Shown here: one piece after another, positions 8,042-16,707 of the stretch | How the letters are laid out: every line of letters begins with the position of its first letter | Position numbering within the stretch: position 1 is the first letter of the stretch | Source: Nostocales cyanobacterium LEGE 11386 | Lineage (GTDB): Bacteria; Cyanobacteriota; Cyanobacteriia; Cyanobacteriales; Nostocaceae | Assembly: GCA_015207155.1 (NCBI GenBank) | Contig: JADEXK010000021.1 | Coordinates: 1 to 64,000, forward strand | Reading direction: 5' to 3' | DNA length: 64,000 bases | Notes under the pieces: generated by a model | The model's input: the letters and a program-made list of their open reading frames with translations, nothing else | Told to the model about the DNA's origin: nothing | The model's database searches: none | Program-made: the position numbers and the translations under genes

Positions 8042-9226
8042 ATGGGCAGAATCGAAACTAAAACTGAGCCAATGGTAATTAACTTTGGCCCCCATCACCC
8101 TTCAATGCATGGGTGCTTTCGCATTGTTGTCACCTTGGATGGGGAAGATGTAGTTGATTGTGAACCTGTAATTGGCTACTTACACCGAGGTATGGAAAAG
8201 ATTGCCGAAAACCGTACCAATATTATGTATGTGCCCTATGTGAGTCGCTGGGACTATTACGGGGGGATGTTTAACGAAGCAGTGACGGTGAATGCTGTGG
8301 AAAAGTTAGCAGATATTCCCATCCCCAAACGTGCTAGTTATATCCGGGTAATCATGCTGGAGTTAGCTCGAATTGTCAATCATCTTTTATGGTTGGGGCC
8401 TTTTGTGATGGATTTAGGCGCACAGACTCCAATGTTTTATACTTTACGCGATCGCGAAATGATTCTCGATCTGTTTGAGGCTGCCACAGGCTATCGCATG
8501 GTCAACAATAATTATTTTCGTATTGGTGGGGTGGCGGCTGACTTACCTTTTGGTTGGGTGGATAAATGCCAAGATTTCTGTAACTATTTTGTTCCCAGTA
8601 TCGATGAATATGAAAAATTAATTACCAATAACCCGATTTTTCGCCGCCGAGTTGAAGGTATAGGTGTTCTCAGCCGAGAGGAAGCGATTAATTGGGGTAT
8701 TTCTGGCCCGATGTTGCGCGCTTCTGGGGTCAAGTGGGATTTAAGGAAAGTTGACCACTATGAATGCTATGACGATTTTGATTGGAATGTGCAGTGGGAT
8801 ACAGTCGGGGATTGTTGTGCTAGGTATCTTGTGAGAATTGGGGAAATGCGCGAATCGGTAAAGATTATTCGGCAAGCACTTGCGGGGTTACCTGGGGGTG
8901 CATACGAAAATTTAACGACTCAACGCATGGTAGCTGGAACTAAATCTGAATGGAACGATTTTGATTACCAATTTATTGCGAAAAAGGTTGCACCTACATT
9001 TAAAATTCCCCAAGGTGAACATTATGTTCGCATCGAATCAGGCAGAGGAGAGTTAGGGATTTTTATTGTTGGTAATGATCATATCTTTCCCTGGCGTTGG
9101 AAAATCCGTCCGGCCGATTTCAATAATTTGCAGGTTTTACCTCAGTTGATTCGAGGACAGAAAGTAGCAGATATTTTTGCCATTCTGGGAAGTATTGATG
9201 TGGTGATGGGATCGGTAGATCGTTAA
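8042..9226 (+). CDS. ndhH: NAD(P)H-quinone oxidoreductase subunit H
   Basis: The 394-residue product matches the 49-kDa (NuoD/NdhH) subunit of the thylakoid NDH-1 complex, which carries electrons from ferredoxin to plastoquinone in respiration and cyclic flow around photosystem I. Diagnostic stretches are [39 protein letters not shown] near the quinone site, [27 protein letters not shown], and the C-terminal [12 protein letters not shown]. Length is normal for cyanobacteria. The gene stands alone here, as ndhH usually does in these genomes. A short palindrome at 9247-9275 follows the stop. Confidence 0.97.
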   Translation: MGRIETKTEPMVINFGPHHPSMHGCFRIVVTLDGEDVVDCEPVIGYLHRGMEKIAENRTNIMYVPYVSRWDYYGGMFNEAVTVNAVEKLADIPIPKRASYIRVIMLELARIVNHLLWLGPFVMDLGAQTPMFYTLRDREMILDLFEAATGYRMVNNNYFRIGGVAADLPFGWVDKCQDFCNYFVPSIDEYEKLITNNPIFRRRVEGIGVLSREEAINWGISGPMLRASGVKWDLRKVDHYECYDDFDWNVQWDTVGDCCARYLVRIGEMRESVKIIRQALAGLPGGAYENLTTQRMVAGTKSEWNDFDYQFIAKKVAPTFKIPQGEHYVRIESGRGELGIFIVGNDHIFPWRWKIRPADFNNLQVLPQLIRGQKVADIFAILGSIDVVMGSVDR

Positions 9227-9246
9227 TGATGAATTTATTTTTGAAT

Positions 9247-9275
9247 GTAGAGACGTAGCATTACTATGTCTCTAC
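9247..9275. repeat. GTAGAGAC palindrome downstream of ndhH
   Basis: The sequence GTAGAGACGTAG pairs with CTATGTCTCTAC across a five-base loop, giving about 11 base pairs. A close relative, an almost perfect 28-bp palindrome, lies at 29826-29853. It is a dispersed cyanobacterial repeat that could also act as a 3' hairpin for the ndhH mRNA. There is no long T-run, so a strong intrinsic terminator is not claimed. Confidence 0.7.
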
Positions 9276-9373
9276 AGGGTTTGTGGATAATACATATTTA
9301 ATTTCTAGAGATGTCTAATGAGTAACTGGTAATTGGTAATTTGCTGATTATTACCCCTTACCAGTTACTCTAC

Positions 9374-10972
9374 TTAACTAGCTACAGCCTCGGCTTTTTC
9401 TTCGGCTTTTGCAGTAACAGGCACATATGGTTTTTCTGCACCTTGTGCCAAATATTCAGCTAGCTGACTTTCTATTTGATCACGGACAATTTGGCGATAC
9501 TCTAGAAAATGCTCGTTGTGCGCGCAAGCAGAAAGATAATGTTCGGCAACACCTGGGTTACGCTTGATCATGCTAAATAAGTGATGCCAAAACTTCCAAC
9601 GGGTTTCCCGTTTAATTCCTTGTCGCCAAATTACAGTAAGTAACGCTCTTACAATTAACCAGTCTGGCATTTTGAATGGCGCTTTCCAACTCGGCGCACC
9701 CATCATCAGGAAGCAACGATAGGTGCGGTCTAAGTACTTTACTGGGTCATATAAAGCACAAAATGCCTCAATATATTCTCTGCCAATATCTTCTAGAGGA
9801 CGGGTAGGAATAAAGTTCATCAACGTTGTTTGGTTGATGTTACCGTCTTGATTTTCCCGTAGTCGTCCTTCTTTTTTCAGACGATGCCACAATGCGGTAT
9901 TGGGTAGCGCTTGCAACATAGCGAAGGTAGTAGAGGGAATTGCTGCTTGTTCGGCAAAACGGACAATGCGATCGCCTGCGCCTGCTTTTTCGCCATCGAA
10001 CCCGATAATAAACCCAGCCATCGGCCGCAACCCGGCTTTGATGATGGTTTGCACAGCATCGGCTAGGGAACTGCGGGTATTTTGAAACTTCTTAGTTAAT
10101 TGCAAACTATCTTCATCCGGTGTTTCAATTCCTAAGAACACCGCAGAGAATCCAGACTCAACCATAAGTTCCAGCATTTCTGGATCTTGTGCCAAGTCCA
10201 CAGAAGCTTCAGTATCAAACCGGAAAGGATATTGATGTTCTGCCATCCAGACTTTTAACTCTTTGAGCAACAATTTCACATTACGTTTGTTGCCGATAAA
10301 GTTATCATCCACCATAAACACACCCCGCCGCCAACCCAGCTCATAGAGGTAATCTAACTCTGCCAATAGTTGTGCTGGGGTTTTGGTACGCGGCTTACGT
10401 CCGTAGAGAACAATAATGTCACAAAATTCGCACTGGAAAGGACACCCACGCGAAAACTGCACCGACATCATGTCATAGGCATCCAATTCTAATAAATCAA
10501 AGCGGGGAACTGGTGTACTTGTGACATCTGGTTTTTCTGTAGCGCGGAAAGTCCCAGAAGTTTCACCCCGTTGAATTGCCTCAATAAACATGGGTAGGGT
10601 GATTTCCCCTTCATCGAGAATCAGAAAATCTGCACCGACATTTTGCACTTCGTGAGGTACAGAAGTCGGATAAGGGCCACCCACAGCGACTAACTTACCA
10701 CGTTGTTTTGCTTCCTGAATTTGCCCCAATAAATCTTGCTTCTGGACAATCATTGCGGAGAGAATGACTACATCTGCCCATGCCCACTCTGCCTCAGATA
10801 CTGGACGGATATTGCGATCAACCAGCTTAAATTCCCATTCCTGGGGCAAAATTGCCGCCACTGTCACTAAACCCAAAGGTGGTAACAAAACTTTGCGATC
10901 GACTAACTCCAGGATTTTTTCGTATGACCAAAAGGTTTTAGGAAATATCGGATATACCAGTAATACTCGCAT
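9374..10972 (-). CDS. B12-binding radical SAM protein (DUF4070, HpnP-like class)
   Basis: A 532-residue protein. Residues 1-150 form a cobalamin-binding Rossmann domain (MRVLLVYPIFPKTFWSYE, VAVGGPYPTSVP). The radical SAM core starts with the cluster motif RGCPFQCEFC near residues 174-182, followed by DDNFIGNKRN and TEASVDLA. A DUF4070 region is at the C-terminus. This group uses methylcobalamin and S-adenosylmethionine for radical methylation or rearrangement; the hopanoid C-2 methylase HpnP belongs to it. I cannot separate HpnP from its cyanobacterial paralogues by eye, and no hopanoid genes are nearby, so no symbol is given. The tail is Ala/Glu-rich and probably disordered. Confidence 0.85.
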   Translation of the reverse strand: MRVLLVYPIFPKTFWSYEKILELVDRKVLLPPLGLVTVAAILPQEWEFKLVDRNIRPVSEAEWAWADVVILSAMIVQKQDLLGQIQEAKQRGKLVAVGGPYPTSVPHEVQNVGADFLILDEGEITLPMFIEAIQRGETSGTFRATEKPDVTSTPVPRFDLLELDAYDMMSVQFSRGCPFQCEFCDIIVLYGRKPRTKTPAQLLAELDYLYELGWRRGVFMVDDNFIGNKRNVKLLLKELKVWMAEHQYPFRFDTEASVDLAQDPEMLELMVESGFSAVFLGIETPDEDSLQLTKKFQNTRSSLADAVQTIIKAGLRPMAGFIIGFDGEKAGAGDRIVRFAEQAAIPSTTFAMLQALPNTALWHRLKKEGRLRENQDGNINQTTLMNFIPTRPLEDIGREYIEAFCALYDPVKYLDRTYRCFLMMGAPSWKAPFKMPDWLIVRALLTVIWRQGIKRETRWKFWHHLFSMIKRNPGVAEHYLSACAHNEHFLEYRQIVRDQIESQLAEYLAQGAEKPYVPVTAKAEEKAEAVAS

Positions 10973-11390
10973 GTAGTATCAATCCTCACACTTTGATTAT
11001 TATCCCACTCTAACGAAAATTAAGACTTATTGACTTTTTTTTAAATTTGCTCTATCTTACCGTTAATATTTTTGCTTGGCAATTACACTGCTGTTAGATA
11101 TTCACCCATGACCTGAGAGTCAAGTTTAGGGTTCCAATTAAAAATTAAAATATAGAATATTCGCCAACTCACAGCACATTATTTGAACTTTTTTGCTTAA
11201 AAAAATCAAGTAGTTATCAGAAGTAATACCATTAGTTGGTAGCAAAAAGCATTATGGAAAACGAAGCTTTAACAATCCGTTTTCCTTCTAAATCTAACTG
11301 TAACCGAAGTTAAGACTAATTGACTGTTTTCTCAATTTGCGTGTTGTATGTAAAAATAAAAGAATAATTTTATAGTTCAGGAGTCCCACA
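10973..11390. other. Intergenic region with a 40-bp direct repeat
   Basis: No gene is visible in this 418-base AT-rich gap. The stretches 11011-11050 and 11301-11340 are similar: each begins TAAC, has TTAAGACT, then ATTGACT, a T-run and TTTGC. They are spaced by 290 bases. The right copy lies just ahead of the DUF433 gene. They could be ends of a decayed mobile element or duplicated promoter DNA. Confidence 0.5.
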
Positions 11391-11624
11391 GTGATGGCTC
11401 AATTAGATCACATTACTGTTAACCCTAACGTTTGCCTTGGACAACCAACAATTCGGGGAATGCGTATCACTGTGGGCTTTATCCTGAAATTGCTGGCCAG
11501 TAACCTTTCGGTTCAGGAAGTTTTAGCAGCTTATCCCGAATTAGAGGATGAAGATATACGACAGGCGCTTAACTACGCTGCTTGGACAGTTTCAGATAAA
11601 ATTGTCAGTATTCCTTCGGCATAA
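11391..11624 (+). CDS. DUF433 antitoxin
   Basis: This 77-residue protein is a typical DUF433 antitoxin: DHITVNPNVCLGQPTIRGMRITVGFILKLLASNLSVQEVLAAYPELEDEDIRQALNYAAW. These small helix-turn-helix proteins accompany DUF5615 PIN-like toxins. An AGGAG ribosome-binding site at about 11379-11383 precedes a GTG (11391) and an ATG (11394); either could be used. The toxin partner downstream (11627-11820) is destroyed, so this is an orphan antitoxin. Confidence 0.85.
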   Translation: MMAQLDHITVNPNVCLGQPTIRGMRITVGFILKLLASNLSVQEVLAAYPELEDEDIRQALNYAAWTVSDKIVSIPSA

Positions 11625-11626
11625 AT

Positions 11627-11820
11627 AACCTTCGCTTTCTTGCTGATGTGCATATTTCCCCTCTAACAGTTGCAGCTTGAAAATCGAAGGGCTATGACAT
11701 TTTACGGAGTACAGATTTGCTCCCTAACACTGCGGCTGATGTCGATATTTTGTAAATTGCAAGAGTTGAAAGTCGAATTATTATCACCCAAGATTTAGAT
11801 TTTTCGATATTTTTTTGTCT
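11627..11820 (+). pseudogene. DUF5615 PIN-like toxin, decayed
   Basis: Read in frame from about 11627, the DNA encodes RFLADVHISPLTVAA, a TGA stop, KSKGYDILRSTDLLPNTAADV, DIL, a TAA stop, IARVESRIIITQDLDFS. These are the conserved N-terminal two thirds of DUF5615 toxins, including the LADVHISP and TQDLDFS acidic motifs. Similarity ends abruptly where the CGCAAAG-type repeat begins (about 11817). Two in-frame stops plus the repeat insertion make this a pseudogene. Its antitoxin gene lies directly upstream, in the normal order. Confidence 0.85.
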
Positions 11821-11847
11821 CGCGCAAAGGCGCAAAGACGCAAAGAA
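11817..11847. repeat. CGCAAAG-type dispersed repeat
   Basis: The stretch GTCTCGCGCAAAGGCGCAAA, continuing with GACGCAAAGAAAT, is a half-copy of the palindromic repeat family also seen at 6461-6547, 15447-15510 and 54292-54352. It interrupts the DUF5615 pseudogene. The DNA from here to 11967 shows no recognisable gene. Confidence 0.65.
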
Positions 11848-11967
11848 ATAGTGAAAACAAGAGTGTGGTCTATAAAGGTGAAGTCCTGTAACAAGCACGC
11901 AAAAAGTGCGGTGCTGCTCAAGCTTATTGCAAGGTTTCTGAATTTAGGTAATATTTTTACATTTGTT

Positions 11968-12741
11968 CTAGTAAATATCGCTAAAATCATGATACCCTTC
12001 GATAAAAATAATATCACCGAATATTTCTTGAAAGAAAAAGTAAAACTCTTTAAGTTGGTCTTTTTCTGGGAGTGTTTTTATATAATTAATTTCACTATTG
12101 CCTATCCTGAAAACTTTGAAACCTTGTTTTCTTAACCAGCGATCTTTTTTCAAATGTTCAACATATTTATCTTCAGATAATACATAAGAACCCTTATCAA
12201 AATTAGCATAGTGAGAACGACCATCTATTTCAACTATAACTAGATTATTTGTGCCAAACTTAGGACTTTTGAAAACGAAGTCTACTATGTAAGGTTTTTC
12301 GTTTATACGTCTTTGTTCTTTACAAGAATCCCAATTTATATATACGTTCGGAATTAGAGCAGGAAGAAATGAATAATGTTCTTCACTGTAAAAACATAAT
12401 TCACAGTAAAGATCAAAAAAAGCTCTTTCCGCATCAGATTTTAGATTACAGTAATTCCTCAGCATATCCCAAAGGCGATCACTATACTTATCAAATATAA
12501 TGAAAGGATAAGGATCTTTAATTAGATTTTGGTGAGAAATTTCTGTCCTATTACAAAGCTCATGTAATTTTGAATTGAAAATATCCCGCCAAGTTATTGG
12601 CAACAGTTCTTCTTCTATCTCAAAAAAATTAACACCACTCAGACGTATATCTATTCTTCCATCTGCATGAACCTCAAACCCTTCATACCAAGGAATTGGT
12701 TTATTTTCATTACTTACTCCGTATAATATCTGTTTCTTCAT
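11968..12741 (-). CDS. PD-(D/E)XK-like nuclease of the DUF559/Vsr type
   Basis: The 257-residue protein has an N-terminal region of unknown fold and a C-terminal nuclease-like domain. That domain shows KSDAERAFFDLY (helix with Glu), YIVDFVFKSPKFG (Asp), VIVEIDGRSHY (E-x-D), and then KYVEHLKKDRWLRKQGFKVFRIGNSEI. This order of D, E-x-D and K-D-R-W-L is that of Vsr/DUF559-type endonuclease domains. Such solitary proteins are often linked to mobile DNA or restriction, but no methylase or partner is adjacent. It lies among TA genes in an AT-rich accessory stretch. The biological target is unknown. Confidence 0.65.
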   Translation of the reverse strand: MKKQILYGVSNENKPIPWYEGFEVHADGRIDIRLSGVNFFEIEEELLPITWRDIFNSKLHELCNRTEISHQNLIKDPYPFIIFDKYSDRLWDMLRNYCNLKSDAERAFFDLYCELCFYSEEHYSFLPALIPNVYINWDSCKEQRRINEKPYIVDFVFKSPKFGTNNLVIVEIDGRSHYANFDKGSYVLSEDKYVEHLKKDRWLRKQGFKVFRIGNSEINYIKTLPEKDQLKEFYFFFQEIFGDIIFIEGYHDFSDIY

Positions 12742-12865
12742 ATAAGGTTGAAATGATTAAACTACTACTGCACTTGCATTTAATTATAAAATCAAAAAAT
12801 ATAACGCTCCAATCGATGGCCAAATATTAACGAAGCTAATTGAGTGCGATGCTTGTAGCGAAGGA

Positions 12866-12898
12866 AGCGATCGCACCAGCGTAACTTGTCAGTTCGCC
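12866..12898. repeat. HIP1-containing direct repeat, left copy
   Basis: AGCGATCGCACCAGC followed by GTAACTTGTCAGTTCGC is echoed at 13189-13221 (AGCGATCGCGCAAGTG, then CTGACTAGTCAGTTCGC). The two copies flank the antitoxin gene at 12927-13133, and the right copy cuts the PIN toxin. Homology between them could mediate deletion. Confidence 0.65.
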
Positions 12899-12926
12899 AT
12901 TTATATTACTTTGGGGGCTGGGATGT

Positions 12927-13133
12927 ATGACAAATCGTGACCAATTGCTCCAAGAACTTGAAGAAGCTCCTGATGATATTGTGGAAATGTTGCTAGATTT
13001 TTTGTATCGTGTTAAGGCAACACGTAAAGATCATCCCCTGGCAAAATTTGCAGGAATTTTAAGCGACGCAGAAGCCGCAGAGCTAAAACACTCAATTACC
13101 GCAGAGTGTAGGCAGGTAGATGCAAATGAGTAG
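12927..13133 (+). CDS. VapB-like antitoxin (orphan)
   Basis: A 68-residue protein, MTNRDQLLQELEEAPDDIVE..., with the pattern EAPDDIVEMLLDFLYRVK and a tail HPLAKFAGILSDAEAAELKHSI typical of cyanobacterial VapB-type (DUF2281-like) antitoxins. The tail would wrap the PIN toxin. Its last codons overlap the start of a PIN gene at 13126 that is cut off after about 20 codons, so it no longer has a partner here. Confidence 0.75.
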   Translation: MTNRDQLLQELEEAPDDIVEMLLDFLYRVKATRKDHPLAKFAGILSDAEAAELKHSITAECRQVDANE

Positions 13134-13212
13134 TGAAATTGCGCTGGATACTTCTGTTGCAGTTCGTTTCTTAAATGAAGAAAATGGGAGCGATCGCGCA
13201 AGTGCTGACTAG
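13126..13212 (+). pseudogene. PIN-domain toxin, 5' fragment only
   Basis: An ATG at 13126, overlapping the antitoxin stop, opens a 28-codon frame beginning MSSEIALDTSVAVRFLNEEN. ALDTSVAV is the first acidic motif of a PIN domain. After ENG the sequence runs into the HIP1-containing repeat at 13189 and reaches a TAG at 13210. The remaining roughly 110 residues are absent, so this toxin is dead. Confidence 0.8.
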
Positions 13213-13221
13213 TCAGTTCGC
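13189..13221. repeat. HIP1-containing direct repeat, right copy
   Basis: This is the partner of 12866-12898. It marks the exact point where the PIN toxin coding sequence is lost, so a repeat insertion or a deletion between repeats explains the truncation. Confidence 0.65.
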
Positions 13222-13268
13222 ATGAGATAAACTAGAGAAAACATCAGACTACTTGAGGAACTTTTATT

Positions 13269-13562
13269 ATGTTTGCTGAAACTTCCTCTAGATATGTAAC
13301 GCGTAATCCTGAAATTTTAGGTGGAGAGCCAATTATTACAGGAACTCGTACATCTATTCGTGCTATTGTTGGTTTATGGCGATTGGGCATTATGCCCGAA
13401 GAAATCCTCAATCATTTACCTCATTTAACGCTGGCACAAGTGTTTGATGCCTTGAGTTTTTATCTTGATCATCAAGCAGAAATTAATGATTATATTGAAC
13501 GAAATCAAGTACCTAATGAATTAGTACATCCTGCTGTAAGAAATACATTAGGCACAATATGA
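13269..13562 (+). CDS. DUF433 antitoxin
   Basis: The 97-residue protein shows the DUF433 core: RYVTRNPEILGGEPIITGTRTSIRAIVGLWRLGIMPEEILNHLPHLTLAQVFDALSFYLDH. The G-G-x-P-x-I-x-G-T-R signature is clear. Its TGA at 13560-13562 overlaps the ATG of the DUF5615 gene (13559-13561), an ATGA coupling that is normal for these pairs. It acts as antitoxin and probable autorepressor by family knowledge. Confidence 0.9.
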   Translation: MFAETSSRYVTRNPEILGGEPIITGTRTSIRAIVGLWRLGIMPEEILNHLPHLTLAQVFDALSFYLDHQAEINDYIERNQVPNELVHPAVRNTLGTI

Positions 13563-13903
13563 CCATCTTTGCGGCATTTTATATAGATGAGGATATGTCC
13601 GCATTAGTCGCAACTCTTTTGCGTTCTCGTGGTTTGGATGTGACAACTGTTCCTGAACAAGCAACCCTGGGAAAAACTGATCGTGAACAGCTAGAATTTG
13701 CAACTTCTTTATGTAGATGTATTCTCACCCATAACAGAGTTGATTTTGAACGATTGCATTTTCAATATATCGAAGAGGACAAACAGCATTCTGGGATTAT
13801 CGTTGTCCCTCAAAAAAATGCCTATGAGGTAGCACAACGAATTGGTATTTTGGTAAATACCTTAATGGCTGATGAAATTAAAAATCAGCTATTATATGCC
13901 TAA
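13559..13903 (+). CDS. DUF5615 PIN-like toxin
   Basis: A 114-residue protein starting TIFAAFYIDEDMSALVATLLRSRGLDVTTVPEQ, with the acidic IDED motif, and containing the second motif CRCILTHNRVDFERLH (usually T-x-D/N-x-x-D-F). It then reads HSGIIVVPQKNAYEV. This is a complete DUF5615 protein, the same family as the decayed gene at 11627. Paired with the DUF433 antitoxin through an ATGA overlap, it is a complete TA module. DUF5615 proteins share the PIN fold and are presumed ribonucleases. Confidence 0.88.
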   Translation: MTIFAAFYIDEDMSALVATLLRSRGLDVTTVPEQATLGKTDREQLEFATSLCRCILTHNRVDFERLHFQYIEEDKQHSGIIVVPQKNAYEVAQRIGILVNTLMADEIKNQLLYA

Positions 13904-14021
13904 ATCTAATTTTGTATAAAAATAATCCATCTTTTTTATTTTCTATGAGAGCGATGCCTGCGACGAGGGAAGCGATCGCCCCACTACAATGAAACCAAAA
14001 GTTGCAATCGCCCTCATTACC

Positions 14022-14342
14022 ATGAACGTTACCCTCAGCCTCATTCTCACTCGCCTTAAACAAGAACTCACTGACCTGTATGGTGATCGCTTGCATCAAC
14101 TCACCCTCTTTGGCTCCCAAGCCCGTGGTGATGCAGAACCAGGATCAGATATAGATGTGCTGGTGGTGCTGAAGCCTCCCGTCAACCCCGGTGAAGAAAT
14201 CAAACGCACGGGTAAGGCGATCGCTGACCTTTCCCTGGAGTACGATGTTGTCATTAGCTGTCTCTTCATGGACGAAACCCACTACCAAACCCGCAACGGC
14301 TCCTTGCTTCGTAATATCCGTAAAGAAGGCGTTCTTCTATGA
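14022..14342 (+). CDS. MNT-type nucleotidyltransferase (of an MNT/HEPN pair)
   Basis: The product is 106 residues from ATG 14022, or 117 from ATG 13989. I prefer 14022 because the longer start lies next to a HIP1 repeat and the family usually begins 20-30 residues ahead of the active site. The nucleotidyltransferase signature LTLFGSQARGDAEPGSDIDVLVVL contains G-S-x(8-9)-D-x-D. Solitary MNT proteins of this kind are the antitoxin half of MNT/HEPN modules and AMPylate the HEPN RNase toxin. The stop overlaps an ATG at 14339 (ATGA) that opens a HEPN remnant. Confidence 0.82.
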   Translation: MNVTLSLILTRLKQELTDLYGDRLHQLTLFGSQARGDAEPGSDIDVLVVLKPPVNPGEEIKRTGKAIADLSLEYDVVISCLFMDETHYQTRNGSLLRNIRKEGVLL

Positions 14343-14380
14343 CGGACGAACAACGGGAACTCCTCCTTTCATACCTTTAG
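14339..14380 (+). pseudogene. HEPN toxin remnant
   Basis: The frame starting at the ATGA overlap reads MTDEQRELLLSYL and then stops. HEPN partners of MNT proteins often begin with a similar M-T-x-E-Q-x-x-L-L motif before their long helices. After 14380 the sequence shows AEFNQW in frame and then enters the 3' end of the epimerase gene. The HEPN gene is therefore lost apart from its first dozen codons. Confidence 0.5.
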
Positions 14381-14410
14381 GCTGAGTTTAATCAATGGAA
14401 TAACTTACTT

Positions 14411-15367
14411 TTATTTCCCCCCTTTCACACCGCTAATTTGCAAAACATCACTCATAGTTGCACAGTAATTTGGCCAGCCGAAACTAGCAGGATTAATTAC
14501 ACTTTCATAACTAAAATGGCGATAGTTCATACAGAATCTATCCCAAGCAGCCATTTGAATGCGGAACACAGCAATAATCAAATTAGCCAATGCTAAAGAT
14601 AAAGGAATACGATAATAAATTTTCTTACCCAGATAAGTACAAACTTGTTCTACTGCTTGATTTGCTGTTAACGCTGCTTGTCCTAAAACTAATTGACGTG
14701 ATTCGTGTGCTTGGGGTGGATGCTCAATTAAATGTTGCACTGTAGTAGCAATATCTCGCCCGTGGATAAAATGGAAACTACCATCTACTTGTAACCAACG
14801 AATTAAATTAATATATTTTACAACTTCGGTAATTCCCGATGTGGCATGAGAATAAGGTTTATTTTCATCGCCACCCAAAACTAAAGTGGGAAAAACTTTG
14901 GTAATTTTGGGAGCTATTTCTAATTTTGAAGTTTTCTGTAAACAGTCATATTTGGAACGAATATAATCTGTGCCAATTTCCCCAGCTTCTTTTAGGGGTT
15001 GATTTTGACGATCCAAAACACTAGCTGTAGAAAAATAAATTACTTGTTCACAGCGTTGTGGATCTAGCATTTTCATTAATTCTAGGGTTTTGACGACATT
15101 AACATCAAATGTTTCATCGCCACCCCAAGCTGTAGCTGTCAGAACTGCAATATCAATTGTGGGTAGTAAATCAGCCAACAAATTAATTTTTTGCATATCA
15201 CCCTGCAAAACATTGATACCAGGGCGTACCGTAGTATCAACTTGCAGTTTGCTGGGATTTCTGACTAATAAAAACAGTTCGTGATTAGTATTTTTAATTA
15301 AAGCTTCTGATATATAGTGACCTATACATCCACTAGCTCCGGTGACTAAAATTCTTTTTTGACTCAT
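14411..15367 (-). CDS. NAD(P)-dependent epimerase/dehydratase (extended SDR)
   Basis: A 318-residue Rossmann-fold protein. The nucleotide-binding motif is KRILVTGASGCIGHYISEAL at the N-terminus. The active-site region has QVIYFSTASVLDRQ and a Tyr-x-x-x-Lys equivalent at DYIRSKYDCLQK. A later motif reads HFIHGRDIATTVQHLIEHP. The family interconverts sugar nucleotides or reduces related carbonyls; the substrate cannot be read from the sequence. It stands between the TA region and hemE, on the same strand as hemE but separated from it by a palindromic repeat. Confidence 0.85.
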   Translation of the reverse strand: MSQKRILVTGASGCIGHYISEALIKNTNHELFLLVRNPSKLQVDTTVRPGINVLQGDMQKINLLADLLPTIDIAVLTATAWGGDETFDVNVVKTLELMKMLDPQRCEQVIYFSTASVLDRQNQPLKEAGEIGTDYIRSKYDCLQKTSKLEIAPKITKVFPTLVLGGDENKPYSHATSGITEVVKYINLIRWLQVDGSFHFIHGRDIATTVQHLIEHPPQAHESRQLVLGQAALTANQAVEQVCTYLGKKIYYRIPLSLALANLIIAVFRIQMAAWDRFCMNYRHFSYESVINPASFGWPNYCATMSDVLQISGVKGGK

Positions 15368-15446
15368 ATAAAATTTTCAATAAAACTTAGTAATTAAAAA
15401 TGAAGAAGTAAAAATAAACTTAAAAGTTCCCCTCTTAACTCTGTGT

Positions 15447-15510
15447 TCTCTGCGTCTCTGTGGTTAGATAAATTATTTCCAACCACAGAGGCACAGAGGT
15501 AGCAGAGAAG
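15447..15510. repeat. Inverted repeat between hemE and the epimerase gene
   Basis: The left arm CTCTGCGTCTCTGTGGTTA pairs with the right arm AACCACAGAGGCACAGAG around an AT-rich loop, giving a stem of about 18 base pairs with a few mismatches. It lies just past the hemE stop and probably serves as its 3' hairpin. It belongs to the CACAGAG/CGCAGAG repeat family found in lnt (54292-54352). Confidence 0.8.
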
Positions 15511-15517
15511 AAAAAAG

Positions 15518-16573
15518 TTAAATCTCTACAGCTTTGAGTTGCTTAGCGGTTTCAAAGAAGAAAGCAACATTTTCTTCGGGAGTTTCTGGTAGTACACCAT
15601 GACCGAGATTGAGAATATGACCCCAATTACCAGCTTTACGCACTGTATCTAAAATGCGATCGCGGATGAACTCTTGGGAACCAAATAACACGCCTGGGTC
15701 AAGATTTCCCTGGACTTTCACGTGTTTGCCTAATCTGGCTCTGGCTTCTGCCATATCCACAGCCCAATCGACGGTGACAACATCTGCACCCGATTTGGGC
15801 ATTCTTTCCAGTACACCTGCACTACCGCTAACCAACAAAATCAATGGTGTATCAGGATGGGTTTGCTTGACTTGCTGGAAAACCCTTTGCTGATAAGGTA
15901 AAGCAAAAGTATCATAATCTTGGGGACTCAGTTGACCTGCCCAAGAATCGAACATTTGCACAACTTGAGCGCCACAATCAATTTGGTAGCGTGTATAGAC
16001 CGCGATCGCATCAGCTAATTTCGCTAATAGCTGATGTAACATGGTCGGGTCGGAAAACGCCATATTTTTGATCACAGAGTAGGTTTTGGAACCTTTACCC
16101 TCCACCGCATAAGCCGCTAATGTCCACGGCGCACCCACAAAGCCTAACACCGTTGATTGATTGCCTACTTCCTGGCGTAACGCTTGCAAAATTGTCTTAA
16201 TAAACGGGAGTGCTGCTTCTGGTTCTAAGGGACGCAGGCGATCAATTTGTTCTTGGGTACGGATAGGCGAGTGAATGATAGGGCCTTTACCTTCCGCAAT
16301 GTCCATCTCAATGCCCAACCCAGGCAATGGGGTGACAATGTCGGAAAATAAAATCACTCCGTCTGGCTGGAATGCTCTCCAAGGTTGCAGGGAAACTTCA
16401 ATCGCTACTTCGGGAATTTCCGAGCGATCGCGGAAAGAAGGATATTTTTCCCGTAAGTCTCGATATGCTTTCATATATCGTCCCGCTTGTCGCATCATCC
16501 AGACGGGGGGACGATCTACTACTTCACCACGAGCAGCCCGGAGGAGATGAGGAGCCGTTAACGAAACACCCAT
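15518..16573 (-). CDS. hemE: Uroporphyrinogen decarboxylase
   Basis: The 351-residue enzyme removes four carboxyl groups from uroporphyrinogen III to give coproporphyrinogen III, on the shared route to haem and chlorophyll, in the cytosol. The N-terminus carries the signature [36 protein letters not shown] holds the catalytic Asp, [16 protein letters not shown] is the second signature, and [15 protein letters not shown] is near the end. Length is standard. It is transcribed leftward on its own; the gene to its right points the other way. Confidence 0.98.
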   Translation of the reverse strand: MGVSLTAPHLLRAARGEVVDRPPVWMMRQAGRYMKAYRDLREKYPSFRDRSEIPEVAIEVSLQPWRAFQPDGVILFSDIVTPLPGLGIEMDIAEGKGPIIHSPIRTQEQIDRLRPLEPEAALPFIKTILQALRQEVGNQSTVLGFVGAPWTLAAYAVEGKGSKTYSVIKNMAFSDPTMLHQLLAKLADAIAVYTRYQIDCGAQVVQMFDSWAGQLSPQDYDTFALPYQQRVFQQVKQTHPDTPLILLVSGSAGVLERMPKSGADVVTVDWAVDMAEARARLGKHVKVQGNLDPGVLFGSQEFIRDRILDTVRKAGNWGHILNLGHGVLPETPEENVAFFFETAKQLKAVEI

Positions 16574-16707
16574 TTAACACTTCATCCTAAGTCACTTTTT
16601 TATGCCACTGTTTAGCTTATCATTACTGGGATTACCCTTTGGAAAGTGCTGAGTACCTTTCTAAGTTCTGGGCGCTCAATAGTTAATTTCCCAGTCCCTA
16701 AATTAAT

